From: Arthrobacter sp. V1I9 | GTDB taxonomy: Bacteria; Actinomycetota; Actinomycetes; Actinomycetales; Micrococcaceae | Direction: 5' to 3' | Length of the DNA stretch: 64,000 nucleotides | Assembly: GCF_030817075.1 (NCBI RefSeq) | Contig: NZ_JAUSYU010000001.1 | Span: 2,542,001 to 2,606,000 of the forward strand | Part shown: piece after piece, positions 17,142-26,126 of the stretch | How positions within the stretch are numbered: position 1 is the stretch's first letter | Layout: every line of letters starts with the position of its first letter | Translations under genes and position numbers: made by a program | The notes under the pieces: generated by a model | Database searches by the model: none | Seen by the model: the letters and a program-made list of their open reading frames with translations, nothing else | What the model was told of the DNA's origin: nothing

Positions 17142-18123
17142 CTAGGCCTTACCGTCGAACAGGCTGGTGACCGAGCCGTCGTCGAACACTTCCCGGATGG
17201 CACGGGCGATCAGCGGAGCGATGGACAGCACGGTCAGCTGCGGGAACCGCTGTGACGCGGTGAGCGGGAGCGTGTTGGTGACCACCACTTCACGGGCGCC
17301 GGACTCGGAGAGGCGCTGGGCGGCCGGCTCGGAGAAGACCGCATGCGTGGCTGCGATAATAACGTCCTTGGCCCCGGCGTTCTTCAGCACGTTGACGGCA
17401 CCGGAGATGGTTCCGCCGGTGTCGATCATGTCGTCGATCAGGACGCAGGTCCGTCCCTCGATCTGGCCCACGACAGTCTTTGAAACAGCCTGGTTGGGGA
17501 CGGTGAGGTCGCGGCTCTTGTGCACAAACGCCAGCGGGGCGCCGCCCAGGCGTTCTGCCCACTGCTCAGCGACGCGGACGCGGCCCGTGTCTGGCGAGAC
17601 CACGGTGATGTTCTCGGCGTCCACCCGGGTGCGGATGTAGTCAGCGAGCAGCGGGATGGCCATCAGGTGGTCCACCGGGCCGTCGAAGAAGCCCTGGATC
17701 TGCGAGGTGTGCAGGTCCACACTCATGATGCGGTCGGCGCCGGCGGTCTTGTATAGGTCTGCCACCAGGCGGGCCGAGATGGGTTCGCGGCCGCGGCCTT
17801 TTTTGTCCTGCCGGGCATACGGGTAGAAGGGAGAAACCACAGTGATGCGCTTGGCCGAGGCGCGCTTCAGCGAATCGATCATGATCAGCTGTTCCATCAG
17901 CCAGTTGTTCAGCGGCGCGGGGTGCGCCTGGATGACAAAAGCGTCGGTTCCGCGGACGCTCTCGCCGGCACGGACGTAGATCTCACCGTTGGCGAAGTCG
18001 TAGGCGTCTACGCGGGAGGAGGTCGGTGCCGAGCTCCTTGGCGATCTCCCGGGCCAGCTCGGGGTGGGCGCGGCCTGTGGCCAGCACCAGCTTCTTTTCG
18101 CCGCGCGCCGTAATTTCGCTCAT
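17142..18123 (-). pseudogene. prs: Ribose-phosphate pyrophosphokinase, frameshifted by +1 base
   Basis: Prs makes PRPP from ribose-5-phosphate and ATP for nucleotide, His and Trp synthesis. From the ATG at 18123 the first ~37 codons read MSEITARGEKKLVLATGR to KELGTDLLP and then leave the frame. The rest (VDAYDFANGEIYVRAG onward) continues in another frame to 17142. It includes the PRPP-loop VLIDDMIDTGG and the ATP-site RQDKKGRGREPIS. The span is 982 bp, one base more than 327 codons. Dropping one base near 18008-18016 gives a 326-residue protein, the usual length. The start overlaps the glmU stop (TAATG). Since prs is normally essential, a sequence error is more likely than true loss. Confidence 0.9.
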
Positions 18124-19604
18124 TATTGCTTGCCCTCTTCTGTAGATGCCGGGGTACTTGAGGTATCTGGGGTGGCTGCCTGGGCCAGTTCAGCGGAGCG
18201 GGTGCCGGGGCGGTTCGCGGCCACCCAGCCCTCCGTGTTGCGCTGGGCGGCAACCGTCAGCACGAGTGCGCCCGCCGGGACGTCCTTGCGGATCACCGCG
18301 CCGGCACCGCTGTAGGCACCGTCCCCCACGGTGACCGGGGCAACGAACACTGTGTTGGAGCCGGTCCTGACGCCGGAGCCGATCACCGTGCGGTGCTTCT
18401 TCTCGCCGTCGTAATTGGCCGTGATATTTCCGCAGCCGATGTTGGTATCCTCACCAATTTCAGCATCGCCGGCATAGCCGAGGTGGGACAGCTTGGAGCC
18501 ACGGCCGATGGTGACGTTCTTTGTTTCGTAGAACGCGCCAATCTTGCCGCTTTCGCCCAGGACGGTGCCGGGGCGCAGGTATGTAAAGGGTCCGACGGCG
18601 GCGTGCCGGCCGATGACCGCCCCTGAACCGTGGGTGCGTACCACCTTGGCGCCCTCACCAATGGTGACGTCCGTGAGAGTCGTGTCGGGGCCGATGACGG
18701 CATCCCTCGCCACGGTCGTGGCGCCATGCAGCTGGGTGTTGGGCAGGATCCGGACGTCCTCGTCGAGGGTCACGGAAGAGTCGATCCAGGTGGTTGCCGG
18801 GTCTACCACCGTGACGCCGGCACGCATCCAGGCCTCCACAACCCGCCGGTTCAGCTCGGCGCCCAGGGCGGCAAGCTGGACGCGGTCGTTGGCGCCTTCA
18901 ACCTGCCAGCGGTCGGCAGTGACGACGGCGGCTACGCGGCCACCTGCCTGCCGGGCCAGTCCGAGGACATCGGTGAGGTACTTCTCGCCCTGGGAGTTGT
19001 CGCTGGTGACGTGGGACAGTGCGTCGCGGAGGGCGGCAGCGTCAAAGGCGTAGATGCCGGAGTTGACCTCGCGGATGAGCCGCTCGGCGTCGGAGGCGTC
19101 CTTGTCTTCGACGATGCCGGTGACGGTCCCGTCGTCGCCGCGCAGGATGCGGCCGTAGCCGGTGGCGTCGTCGAGGACAGCCGTGAGGACGGTGACCGCG
19201 TTGGATTCGCGTTCGTGCGTGGCCACGAGCTCGGCCAACAGGTCTCCGGAAAGGAGGGGCACGTCGCCGTAGGTCACCACAACGGTTCCGGTGAGGTGCT
19301 GGTCAGCGTCCAGGGTTTCGAGGGCGACCTCCACTGCACGACCGGTGCCCGGGACGGCGTCCTGGTCAACGATGACGGCAGCAGGGTCCAGCCCGGAAAG
19401 GTGGCGTGCCACCAGGTCACGTTCGTGGCGGACCACGATGGCGAGCTGCCGGGGATTGATACTGCGTGCGGCCAACAGGGCGTGGCCCACCATGGACCTG
19501 CCGCCAATTTCATGAAGAATCTTGGGAGTGCGCGATTTCATCCGCGTACCGGCGCCTGCCGCCAGAACGATGACCGCGGCCGGGCCGGTATTCTCGGGGA
19601 TCAC
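18123..19604 (-). CDS. glmU: Bifunctional GlmU (GlcNAc-1-P uridyltransferase / GlcN-1-P acetyltransferase)
   Basis: GlmU (493 residues) acetylates glucosamine-1-phosphate and joins it to UTP, giving UDP-GlcNAc for peptidoglycan and other glycans. The N-terminal pyrophosphorylase domain shows LAAGAGTRMKS (residues 14-24), TYGDVPLL and EVNSGIYAF. The C-terminal left-handed beta-helix has the hexapeptide series and NIGCGNITANYDG, and the acetyltransferase site is around RPGTVLG and YETKN. The tail after about residue 470 is Ala/Thr/Ser-rich and probably disordered. The start is GTG at 19604 with AAGGAG upstream. glmU and prs overlap by one base and form an operon. Confidence 0.97.
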   Translation of the reverse strand: MIPENTGPAAVIVLAAGAGTRMKSRTPKILHEIGGRSMVGHALLAARSINPRQLAIVVRHERDLVARHLSGLDPAAVIVDQDAVPGTGRAVEVALETLDADQHLTGTVVVTYGDVPLLSGDLLAELVATHERESNAVTVLTAVLDDATGYGRILRGDDGTVTGIVEDKDASDAERLIREVNSGIYAFDAAALRDALSHVTSDNSQGEKYLTDVLGLARQAGGRVAAVVTADRWQVEGANDRVQLAALGAELNRRVVEAWMRAGVTVVDPATTWIDSSVTLDEDVRILPNTQLHGATTVARDAVIGPDTTLTDVTIGEGAKVVRTHGSGAVIGRHAAVGPFTYLRPGTVLGESGKIGAFYETKNVTIGRGSKLSHLGYAGDAEIGEDTNIGCGNITANYDGEKKHRTVIGSGVRTGSNTVFVAPVTVGDGAYSGAGAVIRKDVPAGALVLTVAAQRNTEGWVAANRPGTRSAELAQAATPDTSSTPASTEEGKQ

Positions 19605-19641
19605 GTACGGGCTCTCCTTGCTAAATGACGCTGGCGTTGTG

Positions 19642-19676
19642 CGGTGCCCGCGCGGCCTGAAGCCGTCCCGGCACCG
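19642..19676 (-). terminator. Hairpin between tRNA-Gln and glmU
   Basis: A two-part stem (cggtgcc 19642-19648 with ggcaccg 19670-19676, and inner cggc/gccg) follows the tRNA gene on the same strand. It may end the tRNA transcript or be a processing site; there is no clear T run. Confidence 0.4.
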
Positions 19677-19710
19677 AATGACATCCTACTGAACGCTCCT
19701 CGCACAGCAG

Positions 19711-19782
19711 TTCCGCCCATAGGATTCGAACCTATACTCCACGGCTCCAAAGGCCGGGGTGCTGCCATTACACCAGAGCGGA
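19711..19782 (-). tRNA. tRNA-Gln (anticodon TTG)
   Basis: The minus strand folds as a cloverleaf. The acceptor stem is TCCGCTC (from 19782) with GGGCGGA (19718-19712), and the discriminator is A. The D arm is GTGT/GCAC, the anticodon loop is CTTTGGA with TTG at positions 34-36, and the T arm is ATAGG-TTCGAAT-CCTAT. The length is 72 bases and CCA is not encoded. The anticodon stem has one C-U mismatch at its outer pair. Confidence 0.93.
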
Positions 19783-19971
19783 CCGTGCCGAGGCGCTTCG
19801 CCTGGGCACAAGTAGTTATTTTGCCACGGGTTCGGGGCGCTGCGCGACACAGGCCGTTCAGGCCCCGGTCCCGCCACGTTTCTGCCCCGTCCCTGCCCCT
19901 GTCACGGCACTGTGTTCTGCACCGCAGGGCGGCTGCGATTCCGCCGGCAACGGGTAGTGCATGATGGAAAT

Positions 19972-20598
19972 GTGAGCAACAACCCTCCGCGGACAAGGAT
20001 GACCGGCCTTCAGCGGCGGAGCCAGCTGATCGACGTCGGACGGGGCCTCTTCGCAGTCCGCGGACTTGACGGCACCACCATCGAGGAAATCGCAGCCTCC
20101 GCGGGAGTATCCAAGCCGGTCATCTACGAACACTTCGGATCCAAGGAAGGGCTCTATACCCAGGTAGTGGACTTCGAGTTCCGCATCCTCCTGGAGGCCA
20201 TCAGCGCCGCCCTTACCGAGGAGGCGAAGCCGCGCGTCCTCGTGGAACGGGCCGCCCTGGCACTGCTGACCTACATCGAGGACCGCACCGAAGGGTTCCG
20301 GATCCTGATGCGGGACGCCCCGCCGTCGCAGCCCGAGGGCGCCTTTTCCACCCTGCTCTCCCACGTCACCGCCAAAGTCGAGCACATCCTCTCCGACGAA
20401 TTCGACCGCCGCGGCTTCAGCGCCCGGGACGGCGCCATGTACGCCCAGATGCTCGTCGGCATGGTCGCCATGACCGGCCAATGGTGGCAGGACAGCCGCG
20501 AGCCCGACAAACACACCGTTGCGGCACACCTGGTAAACCTCGCCTGGAACGGCTTGACCGGCCTTCAGAAGGAACCCGAACTCCAGTCGGAGGGGTGA
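19972..20598 (+). CDS. TetR/AcrR-family transcriptional regulator
   Basis: A 208-residue regulator with an N-terminal TetR helix-turn-helix: TTIEEIAASAGVSKPVIYEHFGSKEGLY at about residues 33-60 is a textbook example. The C-terminal part is the ligand-binding helical domain, with VGMVAMTGQWW resembling other TetR dimer helices. I use the GTG at 19972 (VSNNPPRTRMTG) because upstream codons look non-coding. TAGTGC 21 bases before it could be a -10 box, giving a very short leader. The flanking genes (tRNA-Gln and an ABC-F ATPase, both on the opposite strand) do not reveal the target. Confidence 0.88.
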   Translation: MSNNPPRTRMTGLQRRSQLIDVGRGLFAVRGLDGTTIEEIAASAGVSKPVIYEHFGSKEGLYTQVVDFEFRILLEAISAALTEEAKPRVLVERAALALLTYIEDRTEGFRILMRDAPPSQPEGAFSTLLSHVTAKVEHILSDEFDRRGFSARDGAMYAQMLVGMVAMTGQWWQDSREPDKHTVAAHLVNLAWNGLTGLQKEPELQSEG

Positions 20599-20749
20599 GT
20601 GCCGGGTTCCGTCCGCGGGGAAGGGGGCCATCCTCTGCATGCTGGCTCGTTCCTCGCCTTTGACGCATGCTGCCGGATAACCCCCTTTCCCGCTCGTGAG
20701 GCGCCCTCAACACGCCGGGCCGCGGTCCTTCCGAAAGGAGCGCATCGCG

Positions 20750-20799
20750 GCGCATCGTGACGTGGAGGTCGCCCAGCGACCGCAGCGTCACCTATGCGC
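20750..20799. terminator. Composite hairpin between convergent tetR and ABC-F genes
   Basis: Three nested arm pairs (gcgcat/atgcgc, gtgacg/cgtcac and ggtcgc/gcgacc) form one long interrupted stem from 20750 to 20799. It sits in the 244-bp gap between the plus-strand TetR gene and the minus-strand ABC-F gene, as a two-way terminator would. No T run is present. Confidence 0.55.
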
Positions 20800-20842
20800 T
20801 GTGTCTAAGCGACGCGGAAGGGCCACGGGCCGGCACCCAAGG

Positions 20843-22672
20843 TTACTCGCCGAGGACCTCCAGGGCCTCTAACCATTCGAGTTCGAGGGCTTCGCGTTCG
20901 CCGGCGAGGTCCTTGAGCTTTTTGTTTTGTTCGGCCAGGGCGTCGAAGTCGTTGTCGGCTGTGCTCTTGACCATGTGGTCGTGGAGCTTCTTTTCCTGCT
21001 GTTCGAGTTTGCCGAGCTGGCGTTCGATGCGGTTCTTGGCTTTGCGGGCGTCCCGCTTTTCCGCTTCGGACGGGCCTGTGGGAGCCGTGGCAGCGGACGC
21101 TGAAGCACCACTGGTGACGGGGTTGCCGCCACCAGTGATGGTGGAACCGGCCAGGGCGGATTCCCGGAGTTCCAGGTACTGGTCCACGCCGCGCGGCAGG
21201 GCACGGATCTTTCCATCGCCCAAGAGTGCCATCTGGTGGTCGGTGACGCGTTCCAGCAGGTAGCGGTCGTGGCTGACCACAACGAGCGTCCCCGGCCAGC
21301 CATCGAGGACATCCTCGACTGCGGCGAGGGTATCGGTGTCGAGGTCGTTGGTGGGCTCATCGAGCATCAGCACGTTCGGCTCCCCCACGAGCAGGCGCAA
21401 CAGCTGGAGGCGGCGGCGCTCACCGCCGGACAGATCCTTGACCGGCGTCCACTGCTTCTCGTTGGTGAAGCCGAGCTGCTCCACCAGCTGGCCCGCCGTA
21501 AACTCCTTGCCGCCCACGTTGAAGGAACGCTTCTCACGCTCGATCACTTCGATGACACGCAGGTCCGAGACGTCGTCGAGCTCTTTGACCTCCTGGGTCA
21601 GCACGGCGGTGACCACGGTCTTGCCGCGCTTGAGCTTGCCGGATGTGGGTTCAATCTGGCCGTTGAGCAGTTTCAGCAGTGTCGTCTTGCCGGCGCCGTT
21701 GACGCCCACCAGTCCCAGCCGCTCGCCGGGCGCGAGGCGAAGGGTGATGTTGTCGAAGAGTTTCTGCCCTTCGTCGCCGCCGAGGAAGTCCAGCGAGACG
21801 TTTTCCAGGTCCAGCACGTCCTTGCCCAGGCGTGCCGTGGCCATTTTGCTCAGTGCGGTGGAATCCCGGGGCTCGGGCACATCGGCAATGAGGGCGTTGG
21901 CCGCCTCGATCCGGAACTTTGGCTTGGCCGTGCGTGCCGGCGCGCCGCGGCGGAGCCAGGCCAGTTCCTTTTTGACCAGCTGCTGGCGCTTGCCCTCCAT
22001 GACCGCCGCCGAGCGGTCCCGTTCCGCCCGGGCCAGCACGTACGCGGCGTAACCGCCTTCGAAGGGGTCCACGATGCCGTCGTGGACTTCCCAGGTCTTG
22101 TTGCAGACCTCGTCCAGGAACCAGCGGTCGTGGGTGACCACCAGGAAAGCGCCCTGGTTGGCACGCCAGCGCGTTTTCAGGTGCCGGGACAGCCAGGCGA
22201 CGCCCTCCACGTCCAGGTGGTTCGTGGGCTCGTCGAGCATAATGACGTCGTGGTCCTCGATAAGCAGCTTGGCCAGGGCCACTCGCCGCTTCTGCCCGCC
22301 GGACAGGGCGTGGACGTTGGCGTGCCAGTCGACGTCGGATACCAGTCCGCCCATGATTTCGCGGATCTGCGGGTTCCGTGCCCACTCATAATCCGCCTGG
22401 TCCCCCACGATCGCCGCGCCGACCGTCAGGTCGCCGTCGAGCACGTCGCTTTGGTCCAGGTAGCCGACGTTTACGTCGCCGCGCTTGGTGACGCGTCCGG
22501 AATCGGGGGTGGACCGCAGCGCCAGCAGGCGCATCAGTGTGGACTTTCCGTCACCGTTCCGGCCAACCATGCCGATCCGGTCGCCCTCTTCAAGTCCGAG
22601 GGTGATGCCGTCCAGGACGGTGCGGGTTGCGTAGGAGACCGTCAGGTTCTCGCCGCCAAGAAGGTGTGCCAA
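20843..22672 (-). CDS. ABC-F family ATPase (Uup-like)
   Basis: A 609-residue protein with two ABC cassettes in one chain and no membrane segments, as in ABC-F ribosome-associated ATPases. Cassette 1 has Walker A GRNGDGKST (37-45), signature LSGGQKRR and LDEPTNHLD. Cassette 2 has GVNGAGKTT, LSGGERRR and LDEPTNDLD. The C-terminal coiled coil (about 530-609, KRDARKAKNRIERQLGKLEQ) is the feature of Uup-type members. These proteins act on the ribosome (translation control or protection from antibiotics) or in DNA transactions; which role applies cannot be told here. ispE follows 40 bp earlier on the coordinate axis's far side (upstream in transcription), so this may be the last gene of the rpfB-rsmA-ispE run. 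Confidence 0.92.
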   Translation of the reverse strand: MAHLLGGENLTVSYATRTVLDGITLGLEEGDRIGMVGRNGDGKSTLMRLLALRSTPDSGRVTKRGDVNVGYLDQSDVLDGDLTVGAAIVGDQADYEWARNPQIREIMGGLVSDVDWHANVHALSGGQKRRVALAKLLIEDHDVIMLDEPTNHLDVEGVAWLSRHLKTRWRANQGAFLVVTHDRWFLDEVCNKTWEVHDGIVDPFEGGYAAYVLARAERDRSAAVMEGKRQQLVKKELAWLRRGAPARTAKPKFRIEAANALIADVPEPRDSTALSKMATARLGKDVLDLENVSLDFLGGDEGQKLFDNITLRLAPGERLGLVGVNGAGKTTLLKLLNGQIEPTSGKLKRGKTVVTAVLTQEVKELDDVSDLRVIEVIEREKRSFNVGGKEFTAGQLVEQLGFTNEKQWTPVKDLSGGERRRLQLLRLLVGEPNVLMLDEPTNDLDTDTLAAVEDVLDGWPGTLVVVSHDRYLLERVTDHQMALLGDGKIRALPRGVDQYLELRESALAGSTITGGGNPVTSGASASAATAPTGPSEAEKRDARKAKNRIERQLGKLEQQEKKLHDHMVKSTADNDFDALAEQNKKLKDLAGEREALELEWLEALEVLGE

Positions 22673-22712
22673 AGGGAACTGCTTTCTGCTGCTGAGGTAG
22701 GAACTGAACGTC

Positions 22713-23675
22713 TTACAGAAGGATGTCGGACATGATGCGGGCCCCCGGAACCGGGCCGTGGACGGCGAGGGCGGTCAGGCCGTAACGCCGCAGGTTCTCC
22801 GCGAGGCCTTCGGCGGCTACGGGATCATCGGCCAACAGCGCGACGGTTGGACCGGAACCAGAGACGATGCCTGCAACGGCTCCGTGTGCTTCACCTATTC
22901 CCAGCGTATCGCGCAGTGAAGGCGACAGTTCGATGGATGCCCGCTGGAGGTCGTTGACCAGGACGCGGCTCAGGGCTTCGGCGTCCCCGCTGCGCAGGGC
23001 GGTGAGAATCTGCGGGTCCACTCCTGTTGGCTCGGCCACCTCGATGCCCTCTGCCGCCCGCATCCGGTCCAGCGTCCTGTACACCTCGGGCGTGGGCAGT
23101 CCGTAATCCGCCGTGACCAGGACCCAGTCGGTCTGGGCCTTGGCCAGTGCCGGGGACAGCTCGTCGCCGAGGCCCAAGCCCACCGCTGTTCCGCCGAGCA
23201 GGGAAAAGGGGACGTCGGCGCCAAGCTCGGCGGCAAGGTGCGCCAGTTCTTCACGGGACAGCCCGCTGTTCCAGAGTGCGTCGCAGGCCAGGAGCGTAGC
23301 GGCAGCGTCAGCGGACCCGCCGCCCATGCCGCCCGCCACGGGCACGCGTTTCGTGATTTCCAGGTGGACGCCGGTGGCGTGCTCGGACACGTCCGCCATG
23401 ATGGCTGCAGCCTTGTACGCCAGGTTGTTCCCGTCCAGTGGAATATCGACGTCGTCCAGGTCCAGCGTGCTGTCCGGGCTGAGGCTCACCGTGATGCCGG
23501 GGGCATCAGTGCTGGTGGCCGCAACTTCCTCGTACAGGGATACGGCAAGGTAGACGCTGGCTACGGAGTGGTAGCCGTCGGGCCGGAGCGGTCCGACGTC
23601 CAGGGATACGTTGACCTTGCCCGGCGCTTTCGCGCGGACGGTGCGGGGGGCAAACCGTCCTGCCAGGGCGTTCAC
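22713..23675 (-). CDS. ispE: 4-diphosphocytidyl-2-C-methyl-D-erythritol kinase
   Basis: IspE (320 residues) phosphorylates CDP-methylerythritol in the MEP route to isoprenoids, which supplies the undecaprenyl carrier for the cell wall. It is a GHMP kinase: [13 protein letters not shown] is at the N terminus, the ATP-binding glycine loop [17 protein letters not shown] lies near residue 110, and the C-terminal [10 protein letters not shown] is motif 3. The GTG start overlaps the rsmA stop as GTGA, so the two are translationally coupled. rpfB-rsmA-ispE is a widely conserved actinobacterial order. Confidence 0.96.
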   Translation of the reverse strand: MNALAGRFAPRTVRAKAPGKVNVSLDVGPLRPDGYHSVASVYLAVSLYEEVAATSTDAPGITVSLSPDSTLDLDDVDIPLDGNNLAYKAAAIMADVSEHATGVHLEITKRVPVAGGMGGGSADAAATLLACDALWNSGLSREELAHLAAELGADVPFSLLGGTAVGLGLGDELSPALAKAQTDWVLVTADYGLPTPEVYRTLDRMRAAEGIEVAEPTGVDPQILTALRSGDAEALSRVLVNDLQRASIELSPSLRDTLGIGEAHGAVAGIVSGSGPTVALLADDPVAAEGLAENLRRYGLTALAVHGPVPGARIMSDILL

Positions 23676-24544
23676 GGCCGGGCCTCACGGGCTTCCGCAA
23701 TCTTCGCGAAGGCGGCGATGTCGATCACTTCGCCCCTCGCTGTGGGGTCGACCCCGGCGGCCACCAGGCAGCGTTCGGCTTCCGCCGCGCTTCCGGCCCA
23801 GCCCGCGAGGGCTGCGCGGAGCGTCTTGCGCCGCTGCGCGAAGGCTGCGTCCACCACGGCGAAGACCTGCTCACGGCTGGCGGTGGTGGCAGGGGGCTCG
23901 TGGCGGGTGAAGGACACCAGTCCGGAGTGGATCTTGGGGGCTGGCCAGAAAACGTTCATGCCGATGACACCGGCTTTGCGCATGCGGCTGTACCAGGCAG
24001 CCTTGACGGACGGCACGCCGTAGGTTTTGGATCCCGGGCCGGCAGCGAGGCGGTCCGCCACCTCGTCCTGGACCATCACCAGGCCGTGCTGCAGGCTCGG
24101 GAAGTGCTGCAGCAGATGCAGCACCACGGGCACGGCCACGTTATAGGGCAGGTTGGCCACGAGGGCGGTGGGCTGAACCGGAAGTTCAGTGACCTTCATG
24201 GCGTCTGCCTGCACCAGATGGAACGTTCCTGCTGCGGCCGGGCGCCATTCCTTGACCGTGGCAGGAAGTTTTGCGGCAAGGACGGGATCGATCTCCACCG
24301 CGACTACGGACGCCGCAGCATCCAGCAGACCGAGGGTCAGCGATCCAAGGCCTGGGCCTACTTCCAAGACGGTCTCGTCCGCACCAACGCCCGCCGCCGC
24401 CACAATCCTGCGGATCGTATTGCCATCAATGACGAAGTTCTGGCCGAGCGTCTTGGTGGGCCGGACACCTATCTCTTCCGCCAGCCGGCGTATGTCGGAA
24501 GCACCAAACAGCGGTGCGGGCGCGGCGGGGATCGGTTCAGTCAC
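23672..24544 (-). CDS. rsmA: 16S rRNA (A1518/A1519) dimethyltransferase
   Basis: RsmA/KsgA (290 residues) dimethylates two adjacent adenines near the 3' end of 16S rRNA, a late step in 30S maturation. The N terminus has [13 protein letters not shown]. The SAM-binding motif is [12 protein letters not shown], and the catalytic motif [10 protein letters not shown] is near residue 132. The C-terminal domain has [11 protein letters not shown]. ispE follows with a 4-bp overlap. A strong terminator and rpfB lie upstream. Confidence 0.97.
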   Translation of the reverse strand: MTEPIPAAPAPLFGASDIRRLAEEIGVRPTKTLGQNFVIDGNTIRRIVAAAGVGADETVLEVGPGLGSLTLGLLDAAASVVAVEIDPVLAAKLPATVKEWRPAAAGTFHLVQADAMKVTELPVQPTALVANLPYNVAVPVVLHLLQHFPSLQHGLVMVQDEVADRLAAGPGSKTYGVPSVKAAWYSRMRKAGVIGMNVFWPAPKIHSGLVSFTRHEPPATTASREQVFAVVDAAFAQRRKTLRAALAGWAGSAAEAERCLVAAGVDPTARGEVIDIAAFAKIAEAREARP

Positions 24545-24593
24545 CTAGGTATCCTATCCCGCGCGCCACTTGCGGCCGGCCTGGTTAAATGCC

Positions 24594-24626
24594 GCGGCCG
24601 GACCCGGAAGATCCGGGTCCGGCCGC
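24594..24626 (-). terminator. Intrinsic terminator after rpfB
   Basis: A perfect 15-bp GC-rich stem (24594-24608 with 24612-24626) has a 3-base loop and is followed on the minus strand by CATTTAA. It separates rpfB from rsmA, so rsmA-ispE probably has its own promoter in the roughly 50 bp that remain, or depends on read-through. Confidence 0.8.
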
Positions 24627-24658
24627 AATGCCCCGGTGGGGGCTTGAGCCAGGTTGCG

Positions 24659-25846
24659 TCAGCTGGTGGCAGCCCAGCCGCAGCCCCACGGCTGCAGGCC
24701 GCGCTGGGCGTAAACGCGGTTGGCGATATCGATCTGCTGGGCCTTGGTGGCAAGGCTGGCGTTGGGAGCGTACGCGCCGCCGCCGGATCCGAGCCAGGTC
24801 TGGATGTCGAACTGCAGTCCGCCGTAGTAGCCGTTGCCGGTGTTGATCGACCAGTTTCCGCCTGCTTCACACTGGGCGATCTTGTCCCACATGGCCTCGT
24901 TCATCATGGCAGGGGCGGCAGCACCCGTATTGGCGCCGGCACTGGCTGCCCGGGCAGGGGCCGCCGGAGCCGGGGCGGCCGGAGCCACGGGCTTGGCCTT
25001 GGTGCCCACCGTGATTATCTCGGTCACAGGCTGCGCGGTGACCGCTTCGGACACGAGGGTGCGTGATGCTTCGCGGCCATCAACCAGCACCAGCTTGAAG
25101 GTTTTTTCCACCTTGCCGGCGGCGCCTGCCTGGGTGACTTCCTTTTCACCCTTCAGCAGCTCAGCGCTCTCCTTGGTCTCCGACTTGAACGGGACCTCCT
25201 CCGCTGTCACCGCGGTCTTTGCCTTCACGCGGGACACCTTGATAACCATGTTGTTCACCACGTGGGCGTTTGCCGGCTGGGAAGTCCGGTCTTTGGCGCC
25301 AAGGGTAAGGCCTGCATCTTCCAGTACCTTGCCCACCGTGGCGGCAGTTGTGGTGGCGGTGTCCACTTTGCCGTCAGCAACAATACTCACGGACTTGGGA
25401 GTGGAGATGGAGACGAAGGACCCTGCGACCGAGAGCTGGGCGTCCTTGGGGACGGAGACCAGCGATGCACTTGCGACGCCGAGTTCGGTCACCAGTCCGG
25501 CAACGTCCTGGGCGGTGGTGTTCACCGTCTTTTCGGAGCCGTCCAGGCTGACCTTGACGGCCTTGGCCATGTTGACGTTGATGACCGTGCCGTTCTGGAC
25601 CGTGGCATCAACGGACGGGGAAACCCGGTCCGCCGGCTTCAGCTCGACGTTGGCGCTCTTGACGACCTGCCCCACCGTCCCCCCGAAGGTTTGAACGGAC
25701 GTTACCTTGCCGTCGACGTTCAGCGTAATGGTTTTGTTATTGCCGACGAAGGCTACGAGGCCCACCACCAGCGCGCACAGAACCAGGAGCTGGGTTCCAA
25801 CCTTGATAAAGCTGAACTTGCCGTCCGTTGTGAAGAACTTGACCAC
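24659..25846 (-). CDS. rpfB: Resuscitation-promoting factor, RpfB type
   Basis: A 395-residue secreted or membrane-anchored muralytic enzyme that helps dormant or slow-growing cells resume growth. In order: an N-terminal signal/anchor helix (VGTQLLVLCALVVGLVAFVG, about residues 13-32); three ubiquitin-like DUF348 repeats (from about 36, 95 and 150); a G5 domain around ETKESAELLKGEKEV; an Ala/Pro linker; and the C-terminal Rpf lysozyme-like domain with the catalytic glutamate in IAQCEAGGNWSINTG. It ends in GLQPWGCGWAATS. Start: GTG at 25846, giving VKFFTTDGKFSF; the frame runs further upstream but does not look coding. The leader is long (about 195 nt). Confidence 0.94.
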   Translation of the reverse strand: MVKFFTTDGKFSFIKVGTQLLVLCALVVGLVAFVGNNKTITLNVDGKVTSVQTFGGTVGQVVKSANVELKPADRVSPSVDATVQNGTVINVNMAKAVKVSLDGSEKTVNTTAQDVAGLVTELGVASASLVSVPKDAQLSVAGSFVSISTPKSVSIVADGKVDTATTTAATVGKVLEDAGLTLGAKDRTSQPANAHVVNNMVIKVSRVKAKTAVTAEEVPFKSETKESAELLKGEKEVTQAGAAGKVEKTFKLVLVDGREASRTLVSEAVTAQPVTEIITVGTKAKPVAPAAPAPAAPARAASAGANTGAAAPAMMNEAMWDKIAQCEAGGNWSINTGNGYYGGLQFDIQTWLGSGGGAYAPNASLATKAQQIDIANRVYAQRGLQPWGCGWAATS

Positions 25847-26047
25847 GATTGCCCGTAACTTTAGGTCCTTCCGGGCACGGGGATAGCGCAATAAAATACC
25901 CGGCACCGCCTCGAAAGGGCTGGTCCGGGCATCATCGCACCGCCACACTGCGCAGCAGGCAGGCTGGAACCAGGCCCAGCAGATCCTGCTGCAGAAATGA
26001 AGTGAATTTGCCTGGTGGCCTTCCCCGACCCCGGCTAATTGATTCCT

Positions 26048-26077
26048 ACTGTAACCGTAGCGTTATAAAGCGGCCAA
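26048..26077 (-). promoter_or_regulatory. Candidate sigma-A-type promoter of rpfB
   Basis: On the minus strand TTGGCC (26077-26072) and TACAGT (26053-26048) are 18 bp apart. Transcription would begin near 26041, leaving an untranslated leader of about 195 nt before the GTG. I compared the leader with the c-di-AMP (ydaO) riboswitch known upstream of some rpf genes and saw no match. Confidence 0.4.
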
Positions 26078-26126
26078 CATTTATGCATACCCGGTATCGC
26101 CCAGCGGGCCCCGGCGCTACGTGGTC

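Noticed and set aside
25847..26060. Possible c-di-AMP (ydaO) riboswitch upstream of rpfB
   Set aside because: None of the conserved ydaO sequence blocks is recognisable; only the unusual leader length remains of interest.
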